DNA from: Acidimicrobiia bacterium
GTDB taxonomy: Bacteria > Actinomycetota > Acidimicrobiia > IMCC26256 > PALSA-610
DNA length: 64,000 nt
Assembly: GCA_036271555.1 (NCBI GenBank)
Contig: DATBAK010000066.1
Span: forward strand, 1 to 64,000
Direction: 5' to 3'
In this document: piece by piece, positions 7,657-16,026 of the stretch
How positions within the stretch are numbered: the first letter of the stretch is position 1
How the letters are laid out: the number at the start of each line of letters is the position of its first letter
Translations under genes and position numbers: made by a program
The notes under the pieces: generated by a model
Told to the model about the DNA's origin: nothing
What the model saw: only the letters and a program-made list of their open reading frames with translations
The model's database searches: none

Positions 7657-8298
7657 ATGGCGAAGGCAGGACGGGTGAGCCGGCCGATGGAGCGGACGCC
7701 GGCCACCCACGCGACCCGCCAGGCGCTCGTCGACGGAGCCATCGAGAGCCTGCGCCACGACGGCTTCGGCGGTGCCAGCGCTCGCGCGATCGCGGGACGC
7801 GCGGGCGTCAATCAGAGCCTCGTCTTCTACCACTTCGGCTCCGTCGCCGAACTGCTGCTCGCCGCGCTCGACGAGGTGAGCGCGCGCCGGCTCGCGCGCT
7901 ACTCCGCGGCGGTTGACGGCGTGCACGACCCACGCGAGCTGGTCGCGGTCGCGGGCGAGATCTTCCGCGAGGACCTCGACGAGGGCTACGTCACCGTGCT
8001 CGTGGAGATGATCGCGGGCGCGGCGACATCACCCGAGCTCGGCGCGCAGGTCGCGCAACGCCTCGCACCCTGGCGCACGTTCGCGCGTGATCGCATCGTC
8101 GACGCGCTCGCCGCGTCGCCGTTCGCCGCGCTGCTGCCCGTCGAGGACGCGGCGTACGCGGTCGTCGCGCTCTACCTCGGCATGGAGATGCTGAGCCACC
8201 TCGACGACGACCGCGCGCCTGCGCGCTCACTCTTCGACCATGCGGCGCGTTTCGCGGCCGCGTTCACCGCAATGCCCGCGTCCGAGGAGGATCGATGA
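7657..8298 (+). CDS. TetR/AcrR family transcriptional regulator
   Basis: A 213-residue repressor. The N-terminal helix-turn-helix domain spans about residues 20-65 (GAIESLRHDGFGGASARAIAGRAGVNQSLVFYHFGS, with the usual Tyr-His-Phe end of the recognition helix). The rest is an all-helical ligand and dimer domain with no recognisable pocket signature. The ATG at 7657 is preferred because it follows a GGAG-like Shine-Dalgarno and the operator; in-frame GTG 7675 and ATG 7687 also exist. The stop overlaps the start of the next gene by 4 bp (ATGA), so regulator and reductase are translationally coupled. Autoregulation through the upstream inverted repeat is likely. Confidence 0.85.
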   Translation: MAKAGRVSRPMERTPATHATRQALVDGAIESLRHDGFGGASARAIAGRAGVNQSLVFYHFGSVAELLLAALDEVSARRLARYSAAVDGVHDPRELVAVAGEIFREDLDEGYVTVLVEMIAGAATSPELGAQVAQRLAPWRTFARDRIVDALAASPFAALLPVEDAAYAVVALYLGMEMLSHLDDDRAPARSLFDHAARFAAAFTAMPASEEDR

Positions 8299-9239
8299 CT
8301 CCGCACGTCGCCACCACTGCCCACCGCCGCACCGATACCGGGCTCGACGTCGTGACCGGCGCGTTCTCGTACAGCGGCAGTGCCATCGCGAACCGGCTCC
8401 TGGCGCAGGGTCGCGCGGTGCGCACGCTCACCGGCCACTCGGACCGGGCGCCACTCGGGTCACCGATCGACGTGCGGTCGCTCGACTTTGCCGACCTGCC
8501 GGGTCTCGTACGCGCGCTCGACGGCGCGACGACCCTCTACAACACGTACTGGGTGCGGTTCGCGCACGGCCGCACCGACCATGCGCTCGCGATCGAGAAC
8601 TCCCGCGCGTTGTTCCACGCGGCGCGTCAGGCCGGCGTACAGCGCATCGTGCACGTGAGCATCACGAATCCGTCGATCGACTCGCCGTATCCGTACTTCC
8701 GGGGCAAGGCGTTGGTCGAGCGGGCGCTCGCCGAGACCGGCGTCGGGTACACGATTCTGCGGCCTGCGATCCTGTTCGGAGGCAACGGCGTGCTGGTGAA
8801 CAACATCGCCTGGTTGCTGCGCCGGCTGCCGGTCTTCGCGGTCGGCGGCGACGGCCACTACCGCATCCGACCGATCCATGTCGACGACCTCGCCGATCTC
8901 GCGCTGGCGTCGGCACTCGACGTCGACGATCGCATCGTCGACGCGGTCGGACCCGACCGGCCGACATTCACCGAGCTCGTGCTCGCGGTGCGCGACGCGG
9001 TCGGCAGCCGCGCGCGCGTCGTGCGGATCCCGGGCGCGTTCCTGCCGCCGATCTCGTCCGTGTTGAATCGCATGCTGCGCGACGTGCTCCTCACGCGCGA
9101 CGAGTACCACGCGATGGCCGACGGTCTCGCCGACACCGACGGCGCTGACACCGCGCCGACGCGCATCACCGACTGGCTCGCGGAGCACGCAGCGACCCTC
9201 GGACTCCACTACGCGAACGAGCTCCAACGCCACTATTGA
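8295..9239 (+). CDS. NAD(P)-binding NmrA/epimerase-like reductase
   Basis: A 314-residue atypical short-chain dehydrogenase. The N-terminal Rossmann motif is TGAFSYSGSAIANRL (TGxxxxSG), followed by a substrate region with FAHGRTDHALAIENSR, SITNPSIDSPYPYFRGKALVE (the Tyr..Lys pair reduced to YFRGK) and RPAILFGG. This resembles NmrA-like and NDUFA9-like proteins that act as redox sensors or isoflavone-reductase-like enzymes. No substrate can be assigned. It overlaps tetR by 4 bp and is probably the target of that repressor. A REP-like repeat follows immediately. Confidence 0.75.
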   Translation: MTPHVATTAHRRTDTGLDVVTGAFSYSGSAIANRLLAQGRAVRTLTGHSDRAPLGSPIDVRSLDFADLPGLVRALDGATTLYNTYWVRFAHGRTDHALAIENSRALFHAARQAGVQRIVHVSITNPSIDSPYPYFRGKALVERALAETGVGYTILRPAILFGGNGVLVNNIAWLLRRLPVFAVGGDGHYRIRPIHVDDLADLALASALDVDDRIVDAVGPDRPTFTELVLAVRDAVGSRARVVRIPGAFLPPISSVLNRMLRDVLLTRDEYHAMADGLADTDGADTAPTRITDWLAEHAATLGLHYANELQRHY

Positions 9240-9246
9240 TGATCGC

Positions 9247-9380
9247 GGGCGAAGCTTGCGAGCCCGACCAGAAAACTCAGACGCTCCCACCAGAACGGAC
9301 GGGTCGCGGTGCGGCCCGTCCGAACCGGCGACTGAGGCGTCGAGGAGGGCGAAGCTTGCGAGCCCGACCAGAAAACTCAG
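9247..9380 (+). repeat. REP-like element with two exact 34-bp direct copies
   Basis: The 34-bp string that begins GGGCGAAGCTTGCGAGCCCG and ends CTCAG occurs at 9247-9280 and again at 9347-9380, exactly 100 bp apart. Between them lie a GC-rich hairpin (ACGGGTCGCGG..GGCCCGT) and the core TGAGGCGTCGAGG. GGGC..GCCC within each copy can fold. The second copy includes the stop codon of the GYW-repeat gene on the minus strand. Confidence 0.75.
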
Positions 9381-10861
9381 TGCGCGAGCATGAGTCCGAC
9401 GGGTGCGGCGGTGATCGAGGCCGGCATGCCGAGCTTGCGGGCGTCGCCGAGCGCGATGACGCTGCCGTCGTTGGTCTCGATCCAGTAGCCCTTGCCGTCG
9501 GGGCTCACGAGCAGCGAACGGGCGCCGTGGTAGTTCGCACAGCCGACGACGCTGCCGTAGTTCTGCGCGTCGCCGAAGGCATAGATCGCGCCGTCGGCCC
9601 GCAGCATCCAGTAGCCCTTGCCGTCGGGCGTGCGCTGCATTCCGACGATCGGCGACGGGAGGTTCGCCGCGCCCGTCGATCCGTAGAAGTGCGCATCACC
9701 GAACGAGAAGATGCCGCCGTCGGAGGCCACGAGCCAGTAGCCGTGACCCGACGCGGTGCGCTCCATGCCGATGACCGGCTTGTTCAGGTGGATCGCACCG
9801 GTCGAACCGTGGAACGCGGCGTCACCGAACGAGAAGATGCCGCCGTCGTCGGCGACGAGCCAGTAGCCGTGACCGGACGTCGTGCGCTCCATGCCGTTGA
9901 CGGGCTTGTTCAGGTGGATGCCACCGGTCGAGCCGTGGAACGTCGCGTCACCGAACGAGAAGATGCCGCCGTCGCGACCGAGCTGCCAGTAGCCGTTGCC
10001 GGTCGCGGTCGCCTCCGCGCCGGTGATCGGCGCGTTGAGGTGATGGCCGGCCATGCCGCCGTGATACGCGGCGTTGCCGAACGAGTAGATCGAGCCGTTC
10101 GCCGTGACGACCCAGTAGCCGCTCCCCGAGACCTGACCGGGCAGGTTCGGCGAGTACGGCAGGCACGCGGAACGCGCGCCGCTGTGGACGAGCGCCTCGG
10201 AGTAGAGCTGCAGCACGCGCAGTCCGTAGTACGGCGCCGAGGCCCAGATCGCCTCGCCGCTCTGACCGCCGAAGTCCTCCCAGATGGGCGCGACACCGAT
10301 GCGGTCGCTCGGCGGGCTCGGCGAGAGGCCCATGCCGCGCGTCGTCGGGTCCGCGTAGCCGCGCAGCAGCGTGAGCTGCGCGGCGACACCGGCCGCGGGC
10401 GTCGCGAAGCATCGCGACGGAAGCGTCGGCTCGTACTTCTTCTCGTCGGCGCAGGTGGTGCCGTGCCGCCGCCCGTCGTACGCGTACAGACCCGCGAAGT
10501 TGTTGAAGCTGCCGCGGATCTGTCCGTAGCTCGGGAAGGTGAGCCAACCGGTCTCGAGCATCGACTGCGCGAACGCGATGTCGCCGCGCACACCCTGCAG
10601 TCGACCTTGGTCGATGAAGGTCTGCGCGAGCTGCTCCACTCCGCCGGGCAGCGTCGGCAGGTTCGGCGCGCCGTGACCGACGGAGTCGTACCACGCCGTC
10701 AGCTGCGCGGCGGTGAGCAGGTTCGGACCCATCACCGGCGTCTGCGACGTCGTCGACGCGGCCGCGGGTGAGACCGCGATCGCGGCGAACGGCACCGCGA
10801 GCGCGAGGCCGAGGAGGCAAACGAGGAGGGGGCGCAGCAGACGGTTCATCGACGTCATCAT
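9377..10861 (-). CDS. secreted glucosaminidase-like protein with six C-terminal GYW repeats
   Basis: A 494-residue exported protein. A signal peptide (MNRLLRPLLVCLLGLALAV..AAA) covers about 35 residues. The middle (about 70-230) resembles the mannosyl-glycoprotein endo-beta-N-acetylglucosaminidase (GH73) domain: AQTFIDQGRLQGVRGDIAFAQ, MLETGWLTFP and FNNFAGLYA, with the Glu of LETGW as likely acid. The C-terminal ~250 residues are six 42-residue repeats of the form GYWLVA.DGGIFSFGDA.FHGSTG..HLNKPV.GM. Peptidoglycan hydrolysis is the natural guess for the first domain. Start choice is uncertain: ATG at 10861, 10858 or 10849 all precede the signal peptide and none has a clear Shine-Dalgarno. Confidence 0.8.
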   Translation of the reverse strand: MMTSMNRLLRPLLVCLLGLALAVPFAAIAVSPAAASTTSQTPVMGPNLLTAAQLTAWYDSVGHGAPNLPTLPGGVEQLAQTFIDQGRLQGVRGDIAFAQSMLETGWLTFPSYGQIRGSFNNFAGLYAYDGRRHGTTCADEKKYEPTLPSRCFATPAAGVAAQLTLLRGYADPTTRGMGLSPSPPSDRIGVAPIWEDFGGQSGEAIWASAPYYGLRVLQLYSEALVHSGARSACLPYSPNLPGQVSGSGYWVVTANGSIYSFGNAAYHGGMAGHHLNAPITGAEATATGNGYWQLGRDGGIFSFGDATFHGSTGGIHLNKPVNGMERTTSGHGYWLVADDGGIFSFGDAAFHGSTGAIHLNKPVIGMERTASGHGYWLVASDGGIFSFGDAHFYGSTGAANLPSPIVGMQRTPDGKGYWMLRADGAIYAFGDAQNYGSVVGCANYHGARSLLVSPDGKGYWIETNDGSVIALGDARKLGMPASITAAPVGLMLAH

Positions 10862-10933
10862 CGGAACGGCGGCCGCGCGGTTGAGCCGGCCGCCTCTCAG
10901 GTTGCGCGGGCTGGAGCGCAACGAGCGGCGACG

Positions 10934-12565
10934 CTAGCCGTCCGACGCGACGAGTTGCAGCGCGGTCGCCTTCGCCTTCGGGTAATCGGGCTTTCCGTTC
11001 GGGAGTCTCGGCACGATTTCGACCAGAAAGACCTGCCGCGGAATCTTGTAGCTCGCGACCTTGCCGCGACAGTGCGCGACCAGATCTTCGAGCGCGGGCG
11101 TGCGGCCCTCACGCGGCTGTATCACTGCGGTCACACGCTCTCCCCAACGGTCGTCGGGCACGCCGACGACGAGCACGTCGAACACGTCGGGGTGCGCCTT
11201 GAGCGCGCCCTCGACCTCTTCGGGAAAGACCTTCTCGCCGCCCGAGTTGATCGAGACCGACCCGCGCCCCATCAGCGTGATGCGACCGTCGGCCTCCACC
11301 GTCGCGAAGTCGCCGGGGATCGACCAGCGTCGACCTTCCGAGTCGGTGATGAACGTCGCCGCGGACTTCTCGGGATCCTTGTAGTAGCCGAGCGGGATGT
11401 TGCCGCCGCGCGCGAGGCGACCGACCGTGCCGGAGCCGGGGGCGACGGGTTGCAGGTCGTCGTCGAGCACGGTCGTGTCGGCCGACGCGAGCACCGTCGT
11501 GATGCCTTCCTTCGGCGCGTCGCCGTCCTGCACGACACGGATGCCGTTCATGCCGGTCTCGGTGGAGCCGATCGCGTCGGTCATCACGAGGTTCGGGCCG
11601 AGCAGCGCGCGCAACTGCTCCTTCACCGTCTGCGAGAAGATCGCCGCCGTGCTGCCGAACGACAGCAGCGACGACAAGTCGATCTGACCCTGCAACCGCT
11701 CGAGCGCGTCGGCCAGCGGGCGCGCCATCGCGTCGCCCGTCACCATCAACACGTTGATCTTCTCGCGCTCGATCGAACGCAACACGTCTTCCGCGTCGAA
11801 GCTCGGCCGGTACACGAGCGTGCCACCCTCGAACAGCATGCGGAAGGTCGCGAACTGACCCGCGCCGTGCATGAGCGGCGGGCTCGGGTGCGACACGAGC
11901 GCGAAGTCGGGATTGATGCGCTCCGACGCGGCGTAGGGCGACGTGACCTTCTCGTTCGTGAACGTGTCGATGCCGCCGGCGAGCGCGTAGTACACGTCCT
12001 CCTGGCGCCACATCACGCCCTTCGGCATGCCGGTCGTGCCGCCGGTGTAGAGGAGGTAGATGTCGTCGTTCGACCGCTCGGGCCAGTCGCGCTCGGGCGA
12101 CCCGGAAGCGATCGCGTCCTCGAACTCGACGGCGTTCAGCGCGGAGTCGTCGGCGCCACTCTCGTCCTCGATGCGCCAGAAGCGCGTGAGCATCGGTTGC
12201 GCGTCGCGCGCCTTCGCGATCACCGGGCCGTACTCGCGCATGTAGACGATGCCGACGATGTCGGAGTTCTCGAAGAGGTACCGCAGCTCTTCCTCGACGT
12301 AGCGGAAGTTGACGTTCACCGGCACCGCGCGCAGCTTGTAGAGCGCGAGCGCGGCCTCGGGCCATTCGATGCAGTTCGTCGCGTCGATGCCGACGTGGTC
12401 GCCGGCTTGCACGCCCCCGTCCTGCATCGCGTGGGCGAGCCGGTTCGTCCGCTCGTCGAGCTCGCGGTACGTGACCCGTCGCTTGTGGTCGATGATCGCA
12501 ACGCGGTCGGGCACCTTGTCGGCCGCGATCTCGAACAGGTCGGCGAAGTTGTAATGCGGCTCCAT
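10934..12565 (-). CDS. acyl-CoA synthetase, FadD19-like
   Basis: A 543-residue ANL-superfamily enzyme that should activate a carboxylate with ATP and CoA. Motifs: YLLYTGGTTGMPKGVMW (P-loop, about residue 180), GSTETG (A5), GDFATVEADG with the ATP-ribose Asp, GRGSVSINSGGEKVFPEEVE (hinge and A8), and LPNGKPDY with the catalytic Lys near the C-terminus. The NVNFRYVEEELRYLFENSD stretch and the overall pattern resemble mycobacterial FadD19, which activates C25 sterol side chains. A TATCTA box 9 nt before the ATG suggests a leaderless message. It lies downstream of a KstR-like repressor gene on the same strand, separated by repeat DNA. The substrate is inferred only from similarity and context. Confidence 0.85.
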   Translation of the reverse strand: MEPHYNFADLFEIAADKVPDRVAIIDHKRRVTYRELDERTNRLAHAMQDGGVQAGDHVGIDATNCIEWPEAALALYKLRAVPVNVNFRYVEEELRYLFENSDIVGIVYMREYGPVIAKARDAQPMLTRFWRIEDESGADDSALNAVEFEDAIASGSPERDWPERSNDDIYLLYTGGTTGMPKGVMWRQEDVYYALAGGIDTFTNEKVTSPYAASERINPDFALVSHPSPPLMHGAGQFATFRMLFEGGTLVYRPSFDAEDVLRSIEREKINVLMVTGDAMARPLADALERLQGQIDLSSLLSFGSTAAIFSQTVKEQLRALLGPNLVMTDAIGSTETGMNGIRVVQDGDAPKEGITTVLASADTTVLDDDLQPVAPGSGTVGRLARGGNIPLGYYKDPEKSAATFITDSEGRRWSIPGDFATVEADGRITLMGRGSVSINSGGEKVFPEEVEGALKAHPDVFDVLVVGVPDDRWGERVTAVIQPREGRTPALEDLVAHCRGKVASYKIPRQVFLVEIVPRLPNGKPDYPKAKATALQLVASDG

Positions 12566-12584
12566 GACGCGAAGTAGATACGCT

Positions 12585-12785
12585 TTCTGGTCGGGCTCGC
12601 AAGCTTCGCCCTCCCCGGACGCCTCAGTCGGCAAGTCGGGCGGTCCGCGAAGCAACCCGCCCGTCGTGGCGGGAACTGAGCAAGCGGCCAACAAACGTTC
12701 CGGCAACAGCGCGCGAGCAGAGCGAGCGGCGCGCCCTCGACCGGGGTCTGAGGCGTCAGTCGGGCGAAGCTTGCGAGCCCGACGA
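12585..12785. repeat. pair of inverted REP-like elements between fadD-like and kstR-like genes
   Basis: A minus-strand copy (about 12585-12680: TCTGGTCGGGCTCGCAAGCT, then GACGCCTCAGTCGGCAAGTC and a GGGCGG..CCGCCC hairpin) faces a plus-strand copy (about 12733-12785: TGAGGCGTCAGTCGGGCGAA and on). The second copy supplies the last six codons and stop of the TetR gene that is read in from 13382. Confidence 0.7.
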
Positions 12786-13382
12786 TAAGAGCAGCCTCGC
12801 AGCCGCGTCCAAGTCCTCGTCGACGCGCTTCGCAGGATCGACGCCGCCGACCCAGCCGACGAGCGACGACAGCCACACCTGCTGCAGCACGCGGGCGATG
12901 CGCCGGTCGCGCTCGCTCTGGGCACCGATCGCGCCGGTGATGATCTGCGTCATGATCACGCTCACGCGCTCGACGATGTCGGCGTCCTCCGACCTCGACG
13001 CGCCGAACGCGCGCACCATTGCCGCGGTGACGTCGGGATAGCGACGCAACGACGCGTTCGCGCGACTGAGCACGTTCACGACGCGCTCGACCGCGTTCGC
13101 GCCGGGCGCGGGGTGCTTCTCGAGGTACGCGCGCAGGTCTTCCTGTTGCTCCACCATCGCCTCGAGCAGCAACCGCTCCTTCGAGGAGAAGTAGCGGTAC
13201 AACGTGCCGAGCGCGACGTCCGCGGCCGCGGCGACATCGCGCATCTGCACCGCGTCGAACCCACCGCCGGCCGCGAGCTCGAGCGTCGCATCGAGGACGC
13301 GGCGCCGGCGCGCGGCCTGGCTGCGCGCGAGCGCGGTCGGCGCGGGCGCGGACTCAGCCCCACTCGCAGGATTCGACGCCAT
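12756..13382 (-). CDS. KstR-like TetR family repressor
   Basis: A 208-residue TetR protein. The DNA-binding domain (residues ~18-65) reads RRVLDATLELAAGGGFDAVQ, VAAAADVALGTLYRYFSSKE, very close in pattern to KstR, the repressor of mycobacterial cholesterol catabolism. The second half also follows KstR: NASLRRYPDVTAAMVRAF, DRRIARVLQQVWLSSLVGWV and AKRVDEDLDAAARLLL. A KstR-type operator (13391-13404) lies 9 bases before this ATG, so autorepression is likely. An upstream in-frame ATG at 13406 would put that site inside the gene, so 13382 is preferred. The last six residues (GSQASPD-type tail) are encoded by an intergenic repeat. A sterol-derived CoA thioester ligand is inferred. Confidence 0.82.
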   Translation of the reverse strand: MASNPASGAESAPAPTALARSQAARRRRVLDATLELAAGGGFDAVQMRDVAAAADVALGTLYRYFSSKERLLLEAMVEQQEDLRAYLEKHPAPGANAVERVVNVLSRANASLRRYPDVTAAMVRAFGASRSEDADIVERVSVIMTQIITGAIGAQSERDRRIARVLQQVWLSSLVGWVGGVDPAKRVDEDLDAAARLLLSSGSQASPD

Positions 13383-13390
13383 CACGAAAG

Positions 13391-13404
13391 TAGAACACGT
13401 TTCC
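13391..13404. promoter_or_regulatory. KstR-type operator
   Basis: TAGAACACGTTTCC matches the published mycobacterial KstR motif TnnAACnnGTTnnA at all fixed positions except the last (C for A). It lies directly upstream of the kstR-like gene, which in mycobacteria is autoregulated. Confidence 0.6.
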
Positions 13405-13431
13405 ATTTCGCGCAGCAACCATCCGAGGCGC

Positions 13432-13505
13432 GGGTCGCTCTGTGGCCCGCCCGACTTGTCGCGTGAGGCGTCGAGGAGGGCGAAGCTTGCGAGCCCGACC
13501 AGACG
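13432..13505 (+). repeat. REP-like element abutting the start codon of the MBL gene
   Basis: The copy reads GGGTCGCTCTGTGGCCCGCC, then CGACTTGTCGCGTGAGGCGT, CGAGGAGGGCGAAGCTTGCG and AGCCCGACCAGA. It has the two-hairpin layout of the family and ends 3 nt before ATG 13506. Confidence 0.7.
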
Positions 13506-14777
13506 ATGCAGACTTCGGCCATGCCCGACGACCTGCTCCTCACCGCCGACCGGCTCTTCACGGGCGAGCTGCCCATCGAGGAGCACCATCCGTTCCGCGG
13601 CGCGGGCGAGCTCGCGGAGGTACAGCCGGGCGTGGCCTTCGTGCAGGCGTTCGCGAACTCCGCGGTGTTCTCGACCGCGGACGGTCTCGTCGTCGTCGAC
13701 ACGAGCGGCGTCTTCCACGCCGCGCTCGTGCACGCATCGGTGCGCAACTGGTCGGACGCGCGACTCGACACCGCGATCTTCACGCACGGTCACATCGACC
13801 ACGTCTTCGGCGTCGAGCTCTACGAGGAGGAGGCGCGCGCACACGACTGGCGACCACCGCGCGTCATCGCGCACGAGCTCATCGGGCCGCGCTTCGAGCG
13901 CTACGTGCGCACGGCCGAGTACAACGCGATCGTCAATCGCCGGCAGTTCGGTCTGCCGGCGCTGCAGTGGCCGGTCGAGTACCGCTATCCCGATCTCACG
14001 TACCGCGACGTGCTCTCGATCGAGGTCGGCGGCGAGCACTTCGAGCTGCGTCACGACCGCGGCGAGACCGACGACGGCACGTGGGTGTGGATCCCGGAGC
14101 GACGCGTGCTGTGCACCGGCGATCTCTTCGTGTGGGCGTCGCCGAACTGCGGCAACCCGCAGAAGGTGCAGCGCTACGCGGCGGACTGGGCGGTCGCGAT
14201 GCGGAAGATGGCCGCGCTCGACGCCGAGATCCTCCTGCCCGGTCACGGCCTGCCGATCGTCGGTGCCGATCGCGTGCGCCACGCGCTGCTCGACTCCGCC
14301 GCGCTCCTCGAATCGCTGCTCGAGCAGACGCTCGCGATGATGAACGAGGGCGCGCGCCTCGACGACATCGTGCACACGGTGCGCGGCCCGCAGGAGCTGC
14401 TCGAACGGCCGTATCTCCGACCGATCTACGACGAGCCCGAGTTCGTCGTGCGCGGGATCTGGCGCTTCTACGGCGGTTGGTGGGACGGCAACCCCGCACA
14501 CCTGAAGCCTGCGCCCGCCGGTGACCTCGCGCGCGAGCTCGCGTCGCTCGCAGGTGGCGCGAGCGCGCTCGCACAACGCGCGTCGGAGCTCGCGTCGGCC
14601 GGAGAGCTGCGACTCGCCGGTCATCTCGCCGAGCTCGCGGCGCTTGCCGCGCCCGACGACTCCGGTGTGCACCGCGTCCGCGCCGACGTGTTCGGCGCGC
14701 GAGCGCGTGCAGAAGCGTCGACGATGTCGAAGGGCGTCTTCGGATGGGCCGAGCGCGAATCGCGCGAACGGATCTGA
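13506..14777 (+). CDS. metallo-beta-lactamase-fold hydrolase, alkylsulfatase-like
   Basis: A 423-residue protein. The N-terminal MBL domain holds the zinc-ligand motif THGHIDH (about residue 97), an FELRHDRGETDDG segment with a further His, CTGDLFVWASPNCGNPQK with the bridging Asp, and LPGHG. The C-terminal half has YGGWWDGNPAHLKPAP followed by an all-helical region, the mark of the alkylsulfatase dimerisation domain in the SdsA1/BDS1 family. Cleavage of alkyl sulfate esters is the family activity; the sulfatase second zinc-ligand pattern is only partly visible, so another ester substrate is possible. ATG 13506 directly follows a REP-like repeat; an in-frame ATG at 13521 is the alternative. 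Confidence 0.78.
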   Translation: MQTSAMPDDLLLTADRLFTGELPIEEHHPFRGAGELAEVQPGVAFVQAFANSAVFSTADGLVVVDTSGVFHAALVHASVRNWSDARLDTAIFTHGHIDHVFGVELYEEEARAHDWRPPRVIAHELIGPRFERYVRTAEYNAIVNRRQFGLPALQWPVEYRYPDLTYRDVLSIEVGGEHFELRHDRGETDDGTWVWIPERRVLCTGDLFVWASPNCGNPQKVQRYAADWAVAMRKMAALDAEILLPGHGLPIVGADRVRHALLDSAALLESLLEQTLAMMNEGARLDDIVHTVRGPQELLERPYLRPIYDEPEFVVRGIWRFYGGWWDGNPAHLKPAPAGDLARELASLAGGASALAQRASELASAGELRLAGHLAELAALAAPDDSGVHRVRADVFGARARAEASTMSKGVFGWAERESRERI

Positions 14778-14890
14778 CGGGTCGCGCTCGCTGCGGGCCG
14801 GGATACCCACCCGCCGACGCTCGCCGCTCCGCGACGCGGGATGGGAGATCGCGATGGCGCTCGCTCGGTCCGCTCGCCGCTGCGGCGCTT
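14778..14890 (-). repeat. REP-like element (GGGTATYCCGG subtype) plus second partial copy
   Basis: The gap begins GGGTCGCGCTCGCTGCGGGC and continues CGGGATACCCACCC, which is the reverse complement of the pattern at 1227-1290, then GACGCTCGCCGCTCCGCGAC. A second GGCGCTCGCTCGGTCCGCTC-CGCCGC unit follows. No coding potential beyond the repeat. Confidence 0.6.
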
Positions 14891-14913
14891 CACCACCGTA
14901 AAGTGCCGTGTGC

Positions 14914-16026
14914 ATGACTGAACGGTGGCGGTTCATCGATCTCGGCGCGGTCGACGCGTTCGAGAACAACGCGCAGATGGCGGTGCTCGCGCGCTCGACC
15001 GCGGAGGCGAACAAGCCGACGCTGCAGACGAGCGTGTGGGGCCGCACGCACCTCAACGTCGGCTGGTTCGACGACGTCGACGACACGCTCGACCTCGAAC
15101 GCTGCGCGGAGCTCGGCGTGCAGGTGATCCGGCGTCCGTTCGCCGGCGGCGGCACCGCGTTCTACGACTCGGGCTGCACGCTGATGTGGGGCGTCCTCTT
15201 CCCGAAGGGCGCCGGCCACGACGACCTCGACGCCGAGATCGAGCGGGTCAAGCCGATCGTGCTCGACGCGCTCGGCCGCATCGGCCTCGGCGAGGTGACG
15301 TTCCGCGGCTCCGCGGACCTGCGCTGGGAGCGTGACCGCAAGCTCGGCGGTGTGTCGTCGGGCGACTTCGGCCGCATCATCAGCGTCGGCGGGTTCCTGA
15401 ACATCCGGCCGCCGAACATCGACCTCTACCTCCAGGTCGTGCGCATCCCCGACGAGAAGTTCAAGGACAAGCTCGTCTCCGACATGCGCGAGGTCGTCTG
15501 CACCGCGCAAGAGGTCGCGGGACGCGACGTGACGTACGAGGAGTTCCGCGACGCGCTCATCGCCGCGATGCGCGCCGCCGACATCGAGCTCGTCGACGAG
15601 CCACTCACCGACGTCGAGCAGGCCGCGCTCGTGAAGATCTCGAATCGCATCGCGACCGACGACAGCGTGCGGCGCATCTCGTCCGACCGCTTCCGCGCCG
15701 AGGCACCCGCCGGGACGCGCGTCGGCTTCGCGAACCACAAGGGCAAGAAGCTGTGTCGCGCGGGCCTCGCGATCGACGGCTCGGGAGCGATCGTCGCCGC
15801 GATGATGGCCGGCGACATGCACGTCGCCCCGCCCGACACGCTCGATCGCGTCGCGACCGCGCTTGTCGGCGGTTCGACCGCCGACGCCGACGATCTGCGG
15901 AAGCGCATCGGATCGGTGTGGGACGACGCGAGCGTGCACCAGGCCGACGCCACGATGGGCGTCACGACCGAAGACCTGCTGACCGCGGTCACCAAGGCCG
16001 CCGCGGTCGCGGGAGGAGCGGCATGA
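14914..16026 (+). CDS. lipoate-protein ligase A-like protein
   Basis: A 370-residue member of the biotin/lipoate ligase superfamily. The lipoyl-AMP pocket motif appears as RRPFAGGGTAFYD (family RRxSGGGxVxHD) near residue 74. A lysine-bearing segment (RDRKLGGVSSGD) follows. The C-terminal part (NHKGKKLCRAGLAIDG, AMMAGDMHVAPPDTLDRVATALVGG) matches the separate accessory C-domain of LplA, in which a GDF-type motif is usual. The middle ~60 residues are longer than in typical LplA and I cannot assign them. Attachment or transfer of lipoate, octanoate or a related acid to a carrier is likely; true lipoate ligase activity is unproven. A TAAAGT box 9 nt before the ATG suggests leaderless expression. 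The stop overlaps the SDR start (ATGA). Confidence 0.72.
   Translation: MTERWRFIDLGAVDAFENNAQMAVLARSTAEANKPTLQTSVWGRTHLNVGWFDDVDDTLDLERCAELGVQVIRRPFAGGGTAFYDSGCTLMWGVLFPKGAGHDDLDAEIERVKPIVLDALGRIGLGEVTFRGSADLRWERDRKLGGVSSGDFGRIISVGGFLNIRPPNIDLYLQVVRIPDEKFKDKLVSDMREVVCTAQEVAGRDVTYEEFRDALIAAMRAADIELVDEPLTDVEQAALVKISNRIATDDSVRRISSDRFRAEAPAGTRVGFANHKGKKLCRAGLAIDGSGAIVAAMMAGDMHVAPPDTLDRVATALVGGSTADADDLRKRIGSVWDDASVHQADATMGVTTEDLLTAVTKAAAVAGGAA

Noticed and set aside
9247-9380. CRISPR-like direct repeats
   Set aside because: There are only two 34-bp copies, the unit recurs elsewhere in both orientations, and no cas genes are present.
12756-15155. Reading the KstR-like gene as a 799-residue fusion protein
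   Set aside because: The extra N-terminal part is antisense to the MBL gene and has no domain; the KstR homology starts right after ATG 13382.
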